DNA from: Bacteroidota bacterium
GTDB taxonomy: Bacteria; Bacteroidota; Bacteroidia; Bacteroidales; JAGNHN01
Assembly: GCA_022710185.1 (NCBI GenBank)
Contig: JAKLHK010000008.1
Location: 1-64,000 of the forward strand
Direction of reading: 5' to 3'
DNA length: 64,000 nt
How positions within the stretch are numbered: position 1 is the first letter of the stretch; each line of letters begins with the position of its first letter. The translations under genes and the position numbers were made by a program. Below are positions 50,690 through 60,101 of this stretch, piece after piece. The notes under the pieces are model-generated. The model searched no databases and was not told the DNA's origin. It was given only the letters and a program-made list of their open reading frames with translations.

Positions 50690-52084
50690 TCAGTATGTAC
50701 GGTTGGCTTTATCGAAGGCGGTTTTGGCGGTAAAGAGTTGCAGCATGGAGAGGACATGGTCCGACTCGGCCTGCAGCCACTGGTTGTAGGTTTGCTGCAG
50801 CTCCAGGCTCGACGACATGCCTTCACGGTAGCGGATGCGGGTGCGTTCGTATATCTTACGTGCGGTCTCCATGCCTTTTTCCTTGTTGCGGTAGATCTTC
50901 CAGGCGTTCTCCAGCCCGCTGCGTGCGTTGGCGGCTTCCAGCTTCAGTCCTTCCCTTACTTGTTCCTTCAGCACCCCCGACTTATCCAGTTGCAGGCGGG
51001 CCTGCTGAACCTGGTAGCGCCGGCTGCCGCTGCTCCATAAGGGGATGTCGAGCTGCAGGCCGACCACCTCGGTGGGGAACCATTTCCCGTCGGGATCGGT
51101 GAAGTCGAACTCGGAACGCTGGGCCGTCTTCTGGTATGAATAGAACGCACTGAGGGAAGGAAGGTAGAGCGACTGGTAGCGCTTCATGTCCAGGCGGTTC
51201 AGGGTTTCCTGGTTGCGTACCATGGCGAAGCTTACATGGCCTTCCGGATCGAAGGCAGATGCGGGCAGCAGCTGGGCCTCCACCGAAGACAGCATCCCGT
51301 CCAGCCTGTCCCCCAGCACCACTTCCTGGTCGAGGGGCATGCCCATGCGGAACTTCAGCAGGCGGTAGGCCAGCACCTGCTGGTTGCGGGTGTTGGCCAC
51401 GCTGGCCTCCAGGTCGGAGAGCAGCAGTTCCAGCTGGTCCACATCGGTCTCCTCGATGAAGCCCTGGGCATGTATGATGCGGGTCTCGTTCAGGATGAGC
51501 TCCAGGCTGGCCCGGGTAGAGTCGAGCAGAGCAATGCTGCGATCGGCCACCAGGGCCTGGTAATAGGCATTGCTCACAGCCTCCTCCACGCTGGTCAGGC
51601 TATGCTGCTCCTGCACCCGCGAGAACTCCACAAAGGCGCGGGCCGCCTGCAGTCCGACGATATACGGTCCGTTGAACAGCAACTGGCTGGCGCTCACCTG
51701 GGCGGTAAGGTTATGCCTGGTGCCGAACTGGGCCGGGAAGAGCCGATCGTTGACCCCGGCAGGCACCTCGCTCACCAGTCCTTCGTTCTGCAGCACGGAG
51801 TAGATCACCGGACTAAGGAAGTCGGGCAGCAGCTGGGTGGGGATGTTGGGATAGTTGTTGTAGGCCAGGCTGGCATTGACCTGGGGCAGGCCGATGGCCG
51901 TGGTCTCCTTCACCTTTTTGCGTGCGATCTCCACGTCCGTCCGGGCATTCCTCAGCTCCGGGCTGTGTTCCCTGGCATATTCCAGGGCGCCGGCCAGGCT
52001 GAGCCCCTGGCCCTGCTGCGCTTGGAGCAGGGGAGGGAACAGGCCCGTTGCCAGGCAAAGTATTGCGATCAGGGTCCTTTTCAT
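50690..52084 (-). CDS. TolC-family outer-membrane efflux channel
   Basis: 464 residues. Signal peptide 1-22 (MKRTLIAILCLATGLFPPLLQ). Two repeated halves of long helices separated by beta strands, as in TolC: LSLAGALEYAREHSPELRNARTD opens the first, and the second contains GLQLDIPLWSSGSRRYQVQQAR. The C-terminal part RYREGMSSSLELQQTYNQWL is typical of the family. It forms the exit duct of the tripartite pump encoded downstream. It begins 6 bp after the second TetR gene. Confidence 0.93.
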   Translation of the reverse strand: MKRTLIAILCLATGLFPPLLQAQQGQGLSLAGALEYAREHSPELRNARTDVEIARKKVKETTAIGLPQVNASLAYNNYPNIPTQLLPDFLSPVIYSVLQNEGLVSEVPAGVNDRLFPAQFGTRHNLTAQVSASQLLFNGPYIVGLQAARAFVEFSRVQEQHSLTSVEEAVSNAYYQALVADRSIALLDSTRASLELILNETRIIHAQGFIEETDVDQLELLLSDLEASVANTRNQQVLAYRLLKFRMGMPLDQEVVLGDRLDGMLSSVEAQLLPASAFDPEGHVSFAMVRNQETLNRLDMKRYQSLYLPSLSAFYSYQKTAQRSEFDFTDPDGKWFPTEVVGLQLDIPLWSSGSRRYQVQQARLQLDKSGVLKEQVREGLKLEAANARSGLENAWKIYRNKEKGMETARKIYERTRIRYREGMSSSLELQQTYNQWLQAESDHVLSMLQLFTAKTAFDKANRTY

Positions 52085-52090
52085 GATGGG

Positions 52091-52705
52091 TTAAAGGGTA
52101 TAGTCCAGTTCCTTGCTTTCGAAATAGGCCAGGCCTTCCGGGCTGGCGATCGACCGGATGTGGTTGCCGAACAGCACCCGGAACATCTGGGTCGAGCTCA
52201 CCGATTGCCCGGAGGCAATCTCTTCACCAAAGAAATGCTCAATGTTATGCAGGTATAATTTTATCGTTAAATCTTTGTCGATATCCTGGCGGTACATGCC
52301 CTGGGCGATGCCCTCCTCCAGGTTGCGGCTGAACACCTCGGAATAAAAGCTGCGGTGCATGGCCACGAATTTCTCCAGGACCTCGGGGTAGTATTTCCTG
52401 AGGTCGTACAGCAGGGCGGGATGCGTGGCACTGAGCTGGGCACATACTGCACGGCTCATCTCCAGCAGAAAACCGATGGCGTTCTCCGGTGGCCTGGGAC
52501 AGTCCTTAATCATCGAACGCGCATAGGCAAGTTGATAATACAGGGTCTGCTCCACCAGCTCCGTCTTGTTGTTCACGAAGGTGTACAGCGTTTTCTTGGA
52601 GATGCCCAGACGGGTGCTCAGGTCATCCATGGACACCGATCGTATCCCGTAACGCTGGAACACCTCCCAGGCCCTGGTCAGTATGTCGGTAAACCTTTCG
52701 TCCAT
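52091..52705 (-). CDS. TetR/AcrR-family transcriptional regulator (second of two)
   Basis: 204 residues from the ATG at 52705. The longer frame starts at a TTG and overlaps the neighbour. The N-terminal helix-turn-helix includes RAWEVFQRYGIRSVSMDDLSTRLGISKKTLYTFVNNKTELVEQ (given in pieces: F-Q-R-Y-G-I, then L-G-I-S-K-K-T-L-Y). The rest is an all-helical ligand-binding domain. It is distinct in sequence from the TetR protein encoded just upstream and sits 6 bp before tolC, so it probably autoregulates the efflux operon. Confidence 0.9.
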   Translation of the reverse strand: MDERFTDILTRAWEVFQRYGIRSVSMDDLSTRLGISKKTLYTFVNNKTELVEQTLYYQLAYARSMIKDCPRPPENAIGFLLEMSRAVCAQLSATHPALLYDLRKYYPEVLEKFVAMHRSFYSEVFSRNLEEGIAQGMYRQDIDKDLTIKLYLHNIEHFFGEEIASGQSVSSTQMFRVLFGNHIRSIASPEGLAYFESKELDYTL

Positions 52706-52709
52706 GGTG

Positions 52710-53333
52710 TCAGGCAACCACAAAGTCCAGTTTTTCGCGGCGGTTCTCGTAATACGACAGTCCTTCCGGGGTGGCGATGCTGCGGATGAAGTCCTCGAAC
52801 ATCACCTGGAACAGGGTGCTGAAAGAAAAGCGGTCCGGGGGAAAGAAGTTGGGGTCGTGGATGTCGAGCAGCCGGCTGATGTAGAGCCGGGCCACCAGTT
52901 CTATGCTGAGGTCGTTGCGGTACATCCCCTGGTTGATCCCCTTGGTGAGGTTGATGGTTATTTTACTGAAAATGAAGTCGATGCGCGCTTTCAGGTGTTC
53001 CTCGTAGAGATCAGGGAAATACTTTTTGATCTCCAGGGTGAGGGATGGGCTTACCTGGCGGTAGCGCTGGGACACTTCCCGGCTGACGATCATCAGGATG
53101 TCGATGGCATTGGTTCCGTCGAAATCATACTGATCGAAAATGCTTTTGAATCCTTCCCGTTCGAAGGCCAGGGCCTGGCGCACCAGGGCCTGCTTGGTGC
53201 TGAAGTGCTCCTTGAGGGTTTCATAGGGCACCCCGATACGGTCGGCGATCTGCCGCATAGTGATGTTGCGGAGCCTGACGCTGCCGGAAATTTCGCGGGT
53301 TTTCTGGAGGATGTTGGCGATGTCCTGGTTCAT
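52710..53333 (-). CDS. TetR/AcrR-family transcriptional regulator (first of two)
   Basis: 207 residues. The N-terminal helix-turn-helix spans about 10-50 (ILQKTREISGSVRLRNITMR, then the recognition part RIGVPYETLKEHFSTKQ). It is followed by a helical domain. The two TetR genes are adjacent with a 4-bp gap and both end with a similar DFxRSIATPEGLSYxE / HIRSIASPEGLAYFE motif, pointing to an old tandem duplication. It is the first gene of the efflux operon. A TACCTTCG promoter box lies 29 bp upstream. Confidence 0.9.
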   Translation of the reverse strand: MNQDIANILQKTREISGSVRLRNITMRQIADRIGVPYETLKEHFSTKQALVRQALAFEREGFKSIFDQYDFDGTNAIDILMIVSREVSQRYRQVSPSLTLEIKKYFPDLYEEHLKARIDFIFSKITINLTKGINQGMYRNDLSIELVARLYISRLLDIHDPNFFPPDRFSFSTLFQVMFEDFIRSIATPEGLSYYENRREKLDFVVA

Positions 53334-53362
53334 TGGCGAACAAGTAAGAGTTAAAACGGCCG

Positions 53363-53370
53363 CGAAGGTA
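53363..53370 (-). promoter_or_regulatory. -7 promoter box (variant) for the TetR/efflux operon
   Basis: TACCTTCG followed by C on the minus strand, 29 bp before the ATG at 53333. Same variant as upstream of aspS. Confidence 0.45.
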
Positions 53371-53449
53371 GGGAAAAACAGTACCGGAAACGTTCTCGGT
53401 GTAAAATGTTTCCAAAGTGATCCGGAATGGAATAGGGTTGGCGATTGAA

Positions 53450-53647
53450 GAGGAATTTCAATGCTCAGTGCTCATCGCTCATTGCTCAATGCCAATGATC
53501 AATTAATCAGCGTTTTCTCGCACTTGTGTCAACATAGCTTCTGAACTCGGCATTCGGCTCCAATTACCCTCACCCTCAAAACTCACCCACAATTCGCCTA
53601 TGCGAACATCCGCACATCGTACATCGCCCATCAAAAGGAACCATCAA
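53450..53647. repeat. Long direct repeat, left copy
   Basis: About 200 bp matching 60102-60317 in the same orientation, with 66 bases identical at 53499-53564 / 60151-60216 and small insertions elsewhere. The two copies bracket the two T9SS genes at 54144-59936. Confidence 0.85.
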
Positions 53648-54031
53648 CTTCCTCCACACTTTTCCTCAAACTCACACTCTTCCCATAAGTGAGGAGTGCG
53701 AGAACCCAGGATAACACCATCCTCACACTCACCCTTTCCCACCCTTGCGGGAGCTCCTGAGACATCAAGATGCTGGTGAATGATCCTGAGTGCTTTCCCC
53801 TTCGTAATATTGCAATAACGTAATATTGCGATAAGACGTTGATTCTTTATTGGAGCCCCCCTCCGAAATGCAATGGAGACACGCCAGGTTTCCAATTTTT
53901 AGTCATCGTGACAATGCTCAATGAATATGAGCACTGCGTCAAAATCGATTAATCGAGTAATCAATTAATCAACTGGCCCTCAGGTCGGGCGGGCCTCGTT
54001 GCCAGGCGCGACTGCGCCTGCTACCTTCGTC

Positions 54032-54112
54032 ACTCGGCTCCAATCACCCACCCTCAAAACTCACCCACAAATCGCCTATGCGAACATCCGCACATCGTAC
54101 ATCGCCAAACAA
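54032..54112. repeat. Long direct repeat, partial middle copy
   Basis: About 80 bp corresponding to the second half of the repeat at 53450-53647, from CTCGGCTCCAATCA through GTACATCGCC, directly downstream of the type B T9SS gene. Confidence 0.8.
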
Positions 54113-54143
54113 AATCAACCATCAACCATCAACCATCAACCTC

Positions 54144-55823
54144 CTACCTCACCACCATTACGCTGCCGCTGACTGTGGTTTTGCGATACGGGGCCAGCTC
54201 GGCGGTGAGGGAGTAGTAGTACACTCCGTCGGGTACGTCCCTTCCGTGGAAGCGCCCGTCCCAGGGGTGGTTGTGGTCGCCTTCGTAGAGTTGTTCTCCC
54301 CAGCGGCTGAAGATGAGGATGTTTAAACGGGTGCCCTGGGGCATACCGATGTCGAAATGCTCGTTGAGCCCATCCCCGTTGGGAGTGAAGGCATTGGGTA
54401 TGAAGAGGGGCACATCGCATTCGATCACTTCAACGAAGCACCAATCCTGATGCTGCTGCTTATCGGGGCGCTGTACGATGAGCTGGTATGTGGAGGTATG
54501 CGGTGGACTGACGACCAGTTGCGCCTGATCGCCCACAGGATTACCTGAAAGGTACCAGGCGTAGGTTGCCCCGGGCACAGCCGCCTGCCCCAGGCTGATG
54601 CTGTCGCCCCGGCATAGCTGACGGTCGTGCCCGGCCGAGGCGGTGATCAGGGAGCAGTCGACCGGGATCACCTTCACGGTATCCGCGCTGAGCTGACCGG
54701 CATAGTCGGTTTGGTGCAGGATGTATGAGGTGGTATCTGTGGGGCTCACCAGGGGCTGGCCCTGCTGGGAGAAGATGGTAGGAGAACCCCCGGTGGACCA
54801 GGCATAGCTGAAGTCGTCGCGTGGGGTGCATCCGAGGCGAATGGAGTCGCCCAGGCATACGTAGCTGTTGTCGCCGGCACAGGCCTGGGGGATGGTGTCG
54901 CAATTCACCACCCTCACCGTGACCGAGTCCCAGGATTCATCAAACTTGAAGTCCTTGACCAGCAGGCGGTAGGTGGTGGTAGTGTTTGGACTTACGCTGG
55001 GGTTGGCCAGGTTGGATACCAGGGTAGAGTCCACATACCAGTAGTAGCGGTATTCGGGCAGGTCGTGGGTTCCCAGGACCAGGCTGTCGCCTAGGCAAAG
55101 GAATGCATCGGGCCCCGCACGTGCGCTGTCCACGGGAGCATCGCAGGGGTAGAGGGCAACGTCGTCGATGAGGTAGTAGCCTCCTCCTAACGTTCCAGAG
55201 GGATTAGCCAGGATGCGCACTACACTATCCTTAGGTTCAAACACGCCAATGGTCAGGTAGAGTCCTTCAATAGTTGAAGTGAACGAACCGCCTATGTCAG
55301 CATAACCTTCTGTAGTTCCCAATTCGTTGCTTGTAACAGGAGTGAAGTCATTCGTAAGGATAAATGTTGGTAATGCTGGGTAATTCTGTGTTGGAATTTG
55401 CGTTGTTATTAGTAATCCAAATTCATTTAGTGAGTAATTAGAGTGTGAACATAATGACATCCTTAACTTGTAACAATACTCATCGCCGACCGTCAATGTA
55501 CTCTTTAATTTTGTTGCAGCGTATTCTCTATAGTTCAAGTCGTCAAAAAAGAATGCAATGCTCGATGAACCTGTCCTCGGCGGATCGCCAGGACCTGTTT
55601 TGGAAAGTAACGTCACAATTGAAATAACATCGGAACAGGTATCTAAGTATTCTACGGACGAATTGATGGGGAACCAGTGATTGCAAAACGACAGTTGCCC
55701 GATGTCCCAGGGACACTGGCTTTTATCCTCAAATGATGCATTAGGTATAAGATTTAGCTGTGCATAACCCAATATGCTATGCATTAGAATTATCAGGAAA
55801 GTGGAGAAGAACAATTTCAGCAT
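54144..55823 (-). CDS. T9SS type B (gliding-motility-associated C-terminal) surface protein
   Basis: About 559 residues from the ATG at 55823; an ATG at 55832 is also possible. Signal peptide about 1-21. Residues 24-200 form a jelly-roll-like N-terminal domain (LNLIPNASFEDKSQCPWD). Three Ig-like repeats follow, each with a C-x-G-D-S-x-x-L-G pattern (about 230-470). The end (NAFTPNGDGLNEHFDIG, then SRWGEQLYEG and GVYYYSL) is the type B sorting domain. Type B proteins are usually attached to the surface. It follows the 1366-residue gene by 3 bp and is surely co-transcribed. The first 600 bases are markedly AT-rich compared with the remainder. Confidence 0.88.
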   Translation of the reverse strand: MLKLFFSTFLIILMHSILGYAQLNLIPNASFEDKSQCPWDIGQLSFCNHWFPINSSVEYLDTCSDVISIVTLLSKTGPGDPPRTGSSSIAFFFDDLNYREYAATKLKSTLTVGDEYCYKLRMSLCSHSNYSLNEFGLLITTQIPTQNYPALPTFILTNDFTPVTSNELGTTEGYADIGGSFTSTIEGLYLTIGVFEPKDSVVRILANPSGTLGGGYYLIDDVALYPCDAPVDSARAGPDAFLCLGDSLVLGTHDLPEYRYYWYVDSTLVSNLANPSVSPNTTTTYRLLVKDFKFDESWDSVTVRVVNCDTIPQACAGDNSYVCLGDSIRLGCTPRDDFSYAWSTGGSPTIFSQQGQPLVSPTDTTSYILHQTDYAGQLSADTVKVIPVDCSLITASAGHDRQLCRGDSISLGQAAVPGATYAWYLSGNPVGDQAQLVVSPPHTSTYQLIVQRPDKQQHQDWCFVEVIECDVPLFIPNAFTPNGDGLNEHFDIGMPQGTRLNILIFSRWGEQLYEGDHNHPWDGRFHGRDVPDGVYYYSLTAELAPYRKTTVSGSVMVVR

Positions 55824-55835
55824 CACTCCCAATAA

Positions 55836-58800
55836 CTATCGAATAACAATTTTTCCTGTACCATAATTCTTGCCATTCAGGCTAATTCTTACAACGTAGA
55901 ATCCAGGTTTCAGATTTCCTTTGATGGGTATACAATTAACTCCTGTTGTTGCAGAGATAATAGTATGCTCAACCCACTGCCCATAAGCGTTATGGAAATC
56001 GATGATTGCTGTTGTAAAAGGGCTTGTACTCTCAGGAGCAATAAAACATATTTTATCAGTTGTAGGATTTGGGTAGAAAACCATTTTACTCGGCTCAGAC
56101 ACTGTTTTCTGTACGATACCACTTTCAGTTAGTGGTACATCATCCGGATCCAGTCCCAGGAGTACACGGGCTGAGAAGACGGCATCACCGTACATATTAG
56201 GGCTCTGTATGGCAAGAGTGAGCAAGGTATCATAGTCCGCAGGGTTGAAAGAATAAACCGATTGGCACCAGGAATCGAGATAGCGCTCATTGACCAATCT
56301 CCTGCTTCGTATCCAAAATTCTGTAGAAACAAGGCTCTCATTGAGGGTCCTGGCAGCGAGATATCTGCCGCTTTCGATATAACGATATACTTGATCCTTA
56401 AGGCCCGTTTGCGACGCTGAAACAGCGTTGTATGTATTCTGGAAGACTGAATCCGATGAGGATCCAAGTATAAGGATGTTTGGTGATGAGGATACTATCT
56501 GATGAAAGAGATCCCCTTCCACTGCACGATATTCCTGTTCTAGCGCGGTATATATGATTTCCTCCCGTGCGATTTCTCCCAAAAGAGATTCACGCTCGGA
56601 TTCTGAAAAAATACCAAAGGGATCATATACTATGGAATCGGGTAGACAATCTGTCTGGGCGCTGTTATTTAGTATTTCATCAATTCTACCATACAATGGA
56701 TGAGAAGAGCTGCAATCTTCAAACCCAGGCCTGAAAATATTATTCATATCATCAGGGTAGTACCAATCCACCACCGGGTTGAGCAGGTTGCCGCTGGCCT
56801 GAAACATTCTTCTCCAGTACTGGCAATTGTTTCCGGAGTAGTCGCCCATCCATCGGTTTAGGGTATTGTACAGGTCTGCTTCGCCCTGATCGCTCAGGCT
56901 GGTATTTTGGCCGATGTAGAACCCAAAATAGCAGGAGTCGAAATTATTGCACGAGAAGCGTGTGAGCAGGTCGGGGCCGGAAGTATATATGCCATTTCCC
57001 ATACGCAGCAGGTTGTTCCCCTGCACCAGGGCAGCCCCGGTATGGTTCACCCAGATGCCGTTGTGCGAACTTACATAGAATCCCGAGTCGGGCCGCTGGA
57101 TTGCGGCGATATCGTTCCAGAGGGTCTGCGACCCATCGCAATTGTCGAGCTTAATCCCGCTAATACCGGATCCGTTGGCATTGAAGAGGATGGTATTGCG
57201 CATAAAGCGGATGTTGCCTGGGGTTCCCTTGAGCAGGTTGGTTGCCCAGATGCCCTTATGGTATCCCTGGATATAGTTTGAGTCCACCAAAACCGTGATG
57301 GCCCGTGTGTTGGGGTTCACATTGGCCAGGCTCACCGCATCCTCACCGCTAAGGGTAGTGGAGGATGATTGAAGCAGGGAATTCTGGGAAATACGGGTGG
57401 TGCCCACCAATTCGAGCCCAAATATGCCGTACTGGCAATCGTTGAATTCATTCAGACGGATATTGGCAGGACATTCCCTTAGGGTAATGGCATAGGAGCA
57501 GGAGTCAAAGATGTTGGCAAGCAGCCCATTGGTTCCGATAGGCCCAACCCTGAGGTCCATAAATTGAATCCCTGGGGTTGCTGAGCGGTAAGCATCGATG
57601 GCCCCAGCCGGGGGATAGGTTTCTTCTATCAACCCCACCCTGGTGAACTGGTTGTTGCGGATATCCGCATTGCTGTTTATACTGATGATGCCCTGGGAAA
57701 GGTCGTGGAAATGATTGGGATCGAAGGAGGGCTTGCCGATGATCAGGGTATCGCAGTCCTGCAGCAGTATTGCGCAAATGCTGTAGGTGTTATCGTAAGG
57801 TGGATAGGGCAGGTTTTGCTGGGGATATCCATATTGGTAGAATTCGGTGCTGTGGACCTGCAAAGGCCAGTAATGCCCGCTCCCGTCGATGGATGGCTTG
57901 TAGGAGAAAGGAAAGTTGCGCAGGACTACCGAGCGCAGGTTGTTGGCGAACACACATTCCATTATTTCTACCTGGGCACCACTGTCGGCTACCACGGCAT
58001 TGATGGCGTCCTTAAAGGTAGATACCGAGGATGCAAATACCTGGGTGGAATCCATCAGGTAAATGCCATCCCACATATACTCACACCCTGCTTCCAATGT
58101 GCAGCTGTCGAATCGAAGTTCAGTATTTGGGCTGATGATCTCGATGCGGGCCTCGGGCCCCATAAAGATCTTCCATCCAGGGGCAAGGTCGAAAAGCACG
58201 TGGTGCTGGGCATTGATCACCAGGGTACCGTTGATAAGGTAATGCTGTTCTGCAGTGAACACAGTATCGCCCAGGGTGTCGTTTTGCAGGAGAATGGTGG
58301 CATCGGCCTGGCAACAACCGAACACCTTAAGGGTATCCCTTCCGATCAGTTCATCGCAGAAATACTCCTCCAGGGTAATCAGTGCGAAGGAAGGCAGGTT
58401 GGGTACAGTATCCCACTGCACCTGCACCGAGCTGGTGCCATAAATGGTATCGGTATTGGTGTTAGTTGCGGTAAAGATCCCGTAACTGTTGGGGATAGTC
58501 CATACATAGGTATGCTGAGGGTTTCCCTGGGAAAGATGATATGAGGTGATGGAATCGCAGTCGTTGTTGTGCCCCACAATGCTGGCCCGCTGTGGGGGCG
58601 GAGGCAGGATACGCACCAGTGCGGAAAGCACGGTGGTGTTGCAGCCTTCGGGATCGGTAACAGTTACCGTGTAGGTTGTGCTGATAAAGGGCTGAACCTT
58701 GATGGAGTCGAGCTTGGCGCCGGTGCTCCACAGGAAGGATGCTGCACCGCTGCCCACAACGCGCAGCAGGGCGCTGTCGCAGGGCATAATGTCCACGGTA

Positions 58801-59936
58801 TCCTGCTCCAGGTACACCAGGGGTGCGATGGGGCGCACACTTACCTGGTCGAGGAACTGATAGGCGTAATCGACAACGATATACGGGGGGTTGGGGTTGC
58901 TAACAGCGGGATGGTAGGCATATACCGCATCCTGGGCGGGGATCAGGCCGCCCAGCATAATCCAGCTCAGTCCGTTGGTGTCGGGGGTGAACACATCGTA
59001 TACCCTCACCCAGGCGGCGGTGTCCTGGATCAGGGAATCGCCCAGGGGATGCAATACCCATTGGGGGTTCAGGGAATCTTGCAGCTGATCGAAGGATGAT
59101 GCCAGGATCAGATGATCATCGAAGCCCACCTGGAGGGCATTGGAGGAATAGTGGGTAAAGTTCGCCCTGCTCACCCAATACTCAACGGCATAGCGCTGGT
59201 CTTTCAACAAGGCTTTTTTAAGAGGTGCGGCAATGGACTCAAATCCCAAGGAATCCCCTGGAGTGCCCAGGCTCAGGCCGGCATAGGCGTTGCTGTCCCA
59301 GGGTATCTGATAGCCCAGCATATTCAGGGGAACCCCGGAATAGATCCAGTACTTGCTGTTGGTATTGAACAGGTCGCCGTGGCCAGCCAGAGACCTCCAG
59401 GGCGGAGCAAGCCAAATCTCATTGGAGAACTCTACGGTATCGGTATTCCATTCGAAGCTGCCGTTGCAAACCAGGTTATCGTGTATGCAGGAGAAGGTGT
59501 CCGGATCGAAACAGCTGTCCAGGGGCGCCGGGGGTTGAGCATACGTAATGTAGAGGGTTTCGCTGTGTTCATTTTCGAGCGTATCGCCCTTGGAGGAGAT
59601 GGCTACCAGGCGTATGGTGTATTGTCCGGGCAGGCCAAAGAATCCCTGAAAGCTGGTATCCTGGTTGGTGGTTTGTACAGTGCAATGCAGGGCGTTGTCG
59701 GAATAGAAGGCACAGTGCTGGAACAGGAAGCAGAAATGGGCGCCCTCGGGCAGCTGTTCACTTTGGTTGGTGAGGGTAAGTTGCTGGCCTTGTTGGAGGG
59801 AATCGGCGGATACGGAAAACATTACATTTTGTCCCAGTGCGATAGCCTGGGCAAAGGTGGTGATGATCAACAAGCTGATGTACAGCTTATTGGGGGGGGG
59901 TGTGGTGTTCCCCTGACACCCGGTGATTGCAGGCAT
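55836..59936 (-). CDS. Very large T9SS type A protein with beta-helix domain
   Basis: 1366 residues. Signal segment about 18-36. A beta-sandwich with P-x-G-x-Y-T-I-R (about 40-130) is followed by a region like that of the next gene (NLVCNGSFEWNTD, about 150-330) and Ig-like domains (about 380-530). A right-handed parallel beta-helix follows (about 570-1030), with many N-x-F and N-N-x-I rungs such as IRNNQFTRVG and GNNLLRMGNG. A helical region (about 1100-1270) leads to a C-terminal type A T9SS domain (MVFYPNPTTDKICF to the end). Probably a surface-bound structural or glycan-active protein. A run of nine C residues near the start codon might permit slipped-strand variation. The last 300 codons are AT-rich. 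Confidence 0.85.
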   Translation of the reverse strand: MPAITGCQGNTTPPPNKLYISLLIITTFAQAIALGQNVMFSVSADSLQQGQQLTLTNQSEQLPEGAHFCFLFQHCAFYSDNALHCTVQTTNQDTSFQGFFGLPGQYTIRLVAISSKGDTLENEHSETLYITYAQPPAPLDSCFDPDTFSCIHDNLVCNGSFEWNTDTVEFSNEIWLAPPWRSLAGHGDLFNTNSKYWIYSGVPLNMLGYQIPWDSNAYAGLSLGTPGDSLGFESIAAPLKKALLKDQRYAVEYWVSRANFTHYSSNALQVGFDDHLILASSFDQLQDSLNPQWVLHPLGDSLIQDTAAWVRVYDVFTPDTNGLSWIMLGGLIPAQDAVYAYHPAVSNPNPPYIVVDYAYQFLDQVSVRPIAPLVYLEQDTVDIMPCDSALLRVVGSGAASFLWSTGAKLDSIKVQPFISTTYTVTVTDPEGCNTTVLSALVRILPPPPQRASIVGHNNDCDSITSYHLSQGNPQHTYVWTIPNSYGIFTATNTNTDTIYGTSSVQVQWDTVPNLPSFALITLEEYFCDELIGRDTLKVFGCCQADATILLQNDTLGDTVFTAEQHYLINGTLVINAQHHVLFDLAPGWKIFMGPEARIEIISPNTELRFDSCTLEAGCEYMWDGIYLMDSTQVFASSVSTFKDAINAVVADSGAQVEIMECVFANNLRSVVLRNFPFSYKPSIDGSGHYWPLQVHSTEFYQYGYPQQNLPYPPYDNTYSICAILLQDCDTLIIGKPSFDPNHFHDLSQGIISINSNADIRNNQFTRVGLIEETYPPAGAIDAYRSATPGIQFMDLRVGPIGTNGLLANIFDSCSYAITLRECPANIRLNEFNDCQYGIFGLELVGTTRISQNSLLQSSSTTLSGEDAVSLANVNPNTRAITVLVDSNYIQGYHKGIWATNLLKGTPGNIRFMRNTILFNANGSGISGIKLDNCDGSQTLWNDIAAIQRPDSGFYVSSHNGIWVNHTGAALVQGNNLLRMGNGIYTSGPDLLTRFSCNNFDSCYFGFYIGQNTSLSDQGEADLYNTLNRWMGDYSGNNCQYWRRMFQASGNLLNPVVDWYYPDDMNNIFRPGFEDCSSSHPLYGRIDEILNNSAQTDCLPDSIVYDPFGIFSESERESLLGEIAREEIIYTALEQEYRAVEGDLFHQIVSSSPNILILGSSSDSVFQNTYNAVSASQTGLKDQVYRYIESGRYLAARTLNESLVSTEFWIRSRRLVNERYLDSWCQSVYSFNPADYDTLLTLAIQSPNMYGDAVFSARVLLGLDPDDVPLTESGIVQKTVSEPSKMVFYPNPTTDKICFIAPESTSPFTTAIIDFHNAYGQWVEHTIISATTGVNCIPIKGNLKPGFYVVRISLNGKNYGTGKIVIR

Positions 59937-59952
59937 TCATTGTGGTAGGTGT

Positions 59953-59960
59953 TAAAGATA
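59953..59960 (-). promoter_or_regulatory. -7-like box for the 1366-residue T9SS gene
   Basis: TATCTTTA on the minus strand, one base from the consensus, 16 bp before the ATG at 59936 and 12 bp before another ATG at 59940. Confidence 0.4.
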
Positions 59961-60101
59961 AGAAAAATCTGTCAGGAATTAATACCACAATCATATAAAA
60001 GGTTACCCTATGTGTACTCTCCTCTCACACTCCGTGCGATGTTTGTGTCACTGGCTGATAACCAACAGATTGGCGATTGACGAGGCCGATTGACGATGGA
60101 C

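Larger units (their letters stand above)
53371..54143. other. Repeat-rich non-coding region beside the T9SS pair
   Basis: Carries one long copy and one partial copy of a direct repeat that recurs at 60102-60317, GC hairpins (for example 54003-54020, CAGGCGC/GCGCCTG), and low-complexity words such as ATGCTCA, ATCAATTA and ATCAACC. The frame 53644-53895 on the minus strand is not convincing as a protein. Confidence 0.6.

Noticed and set aside
53644-53895. 83-residue minus-strand frame in the repeat-rich spacer
   Set aside because: Lies in a repeat-rich spacer, not supported by a promoter or protein-like composition.
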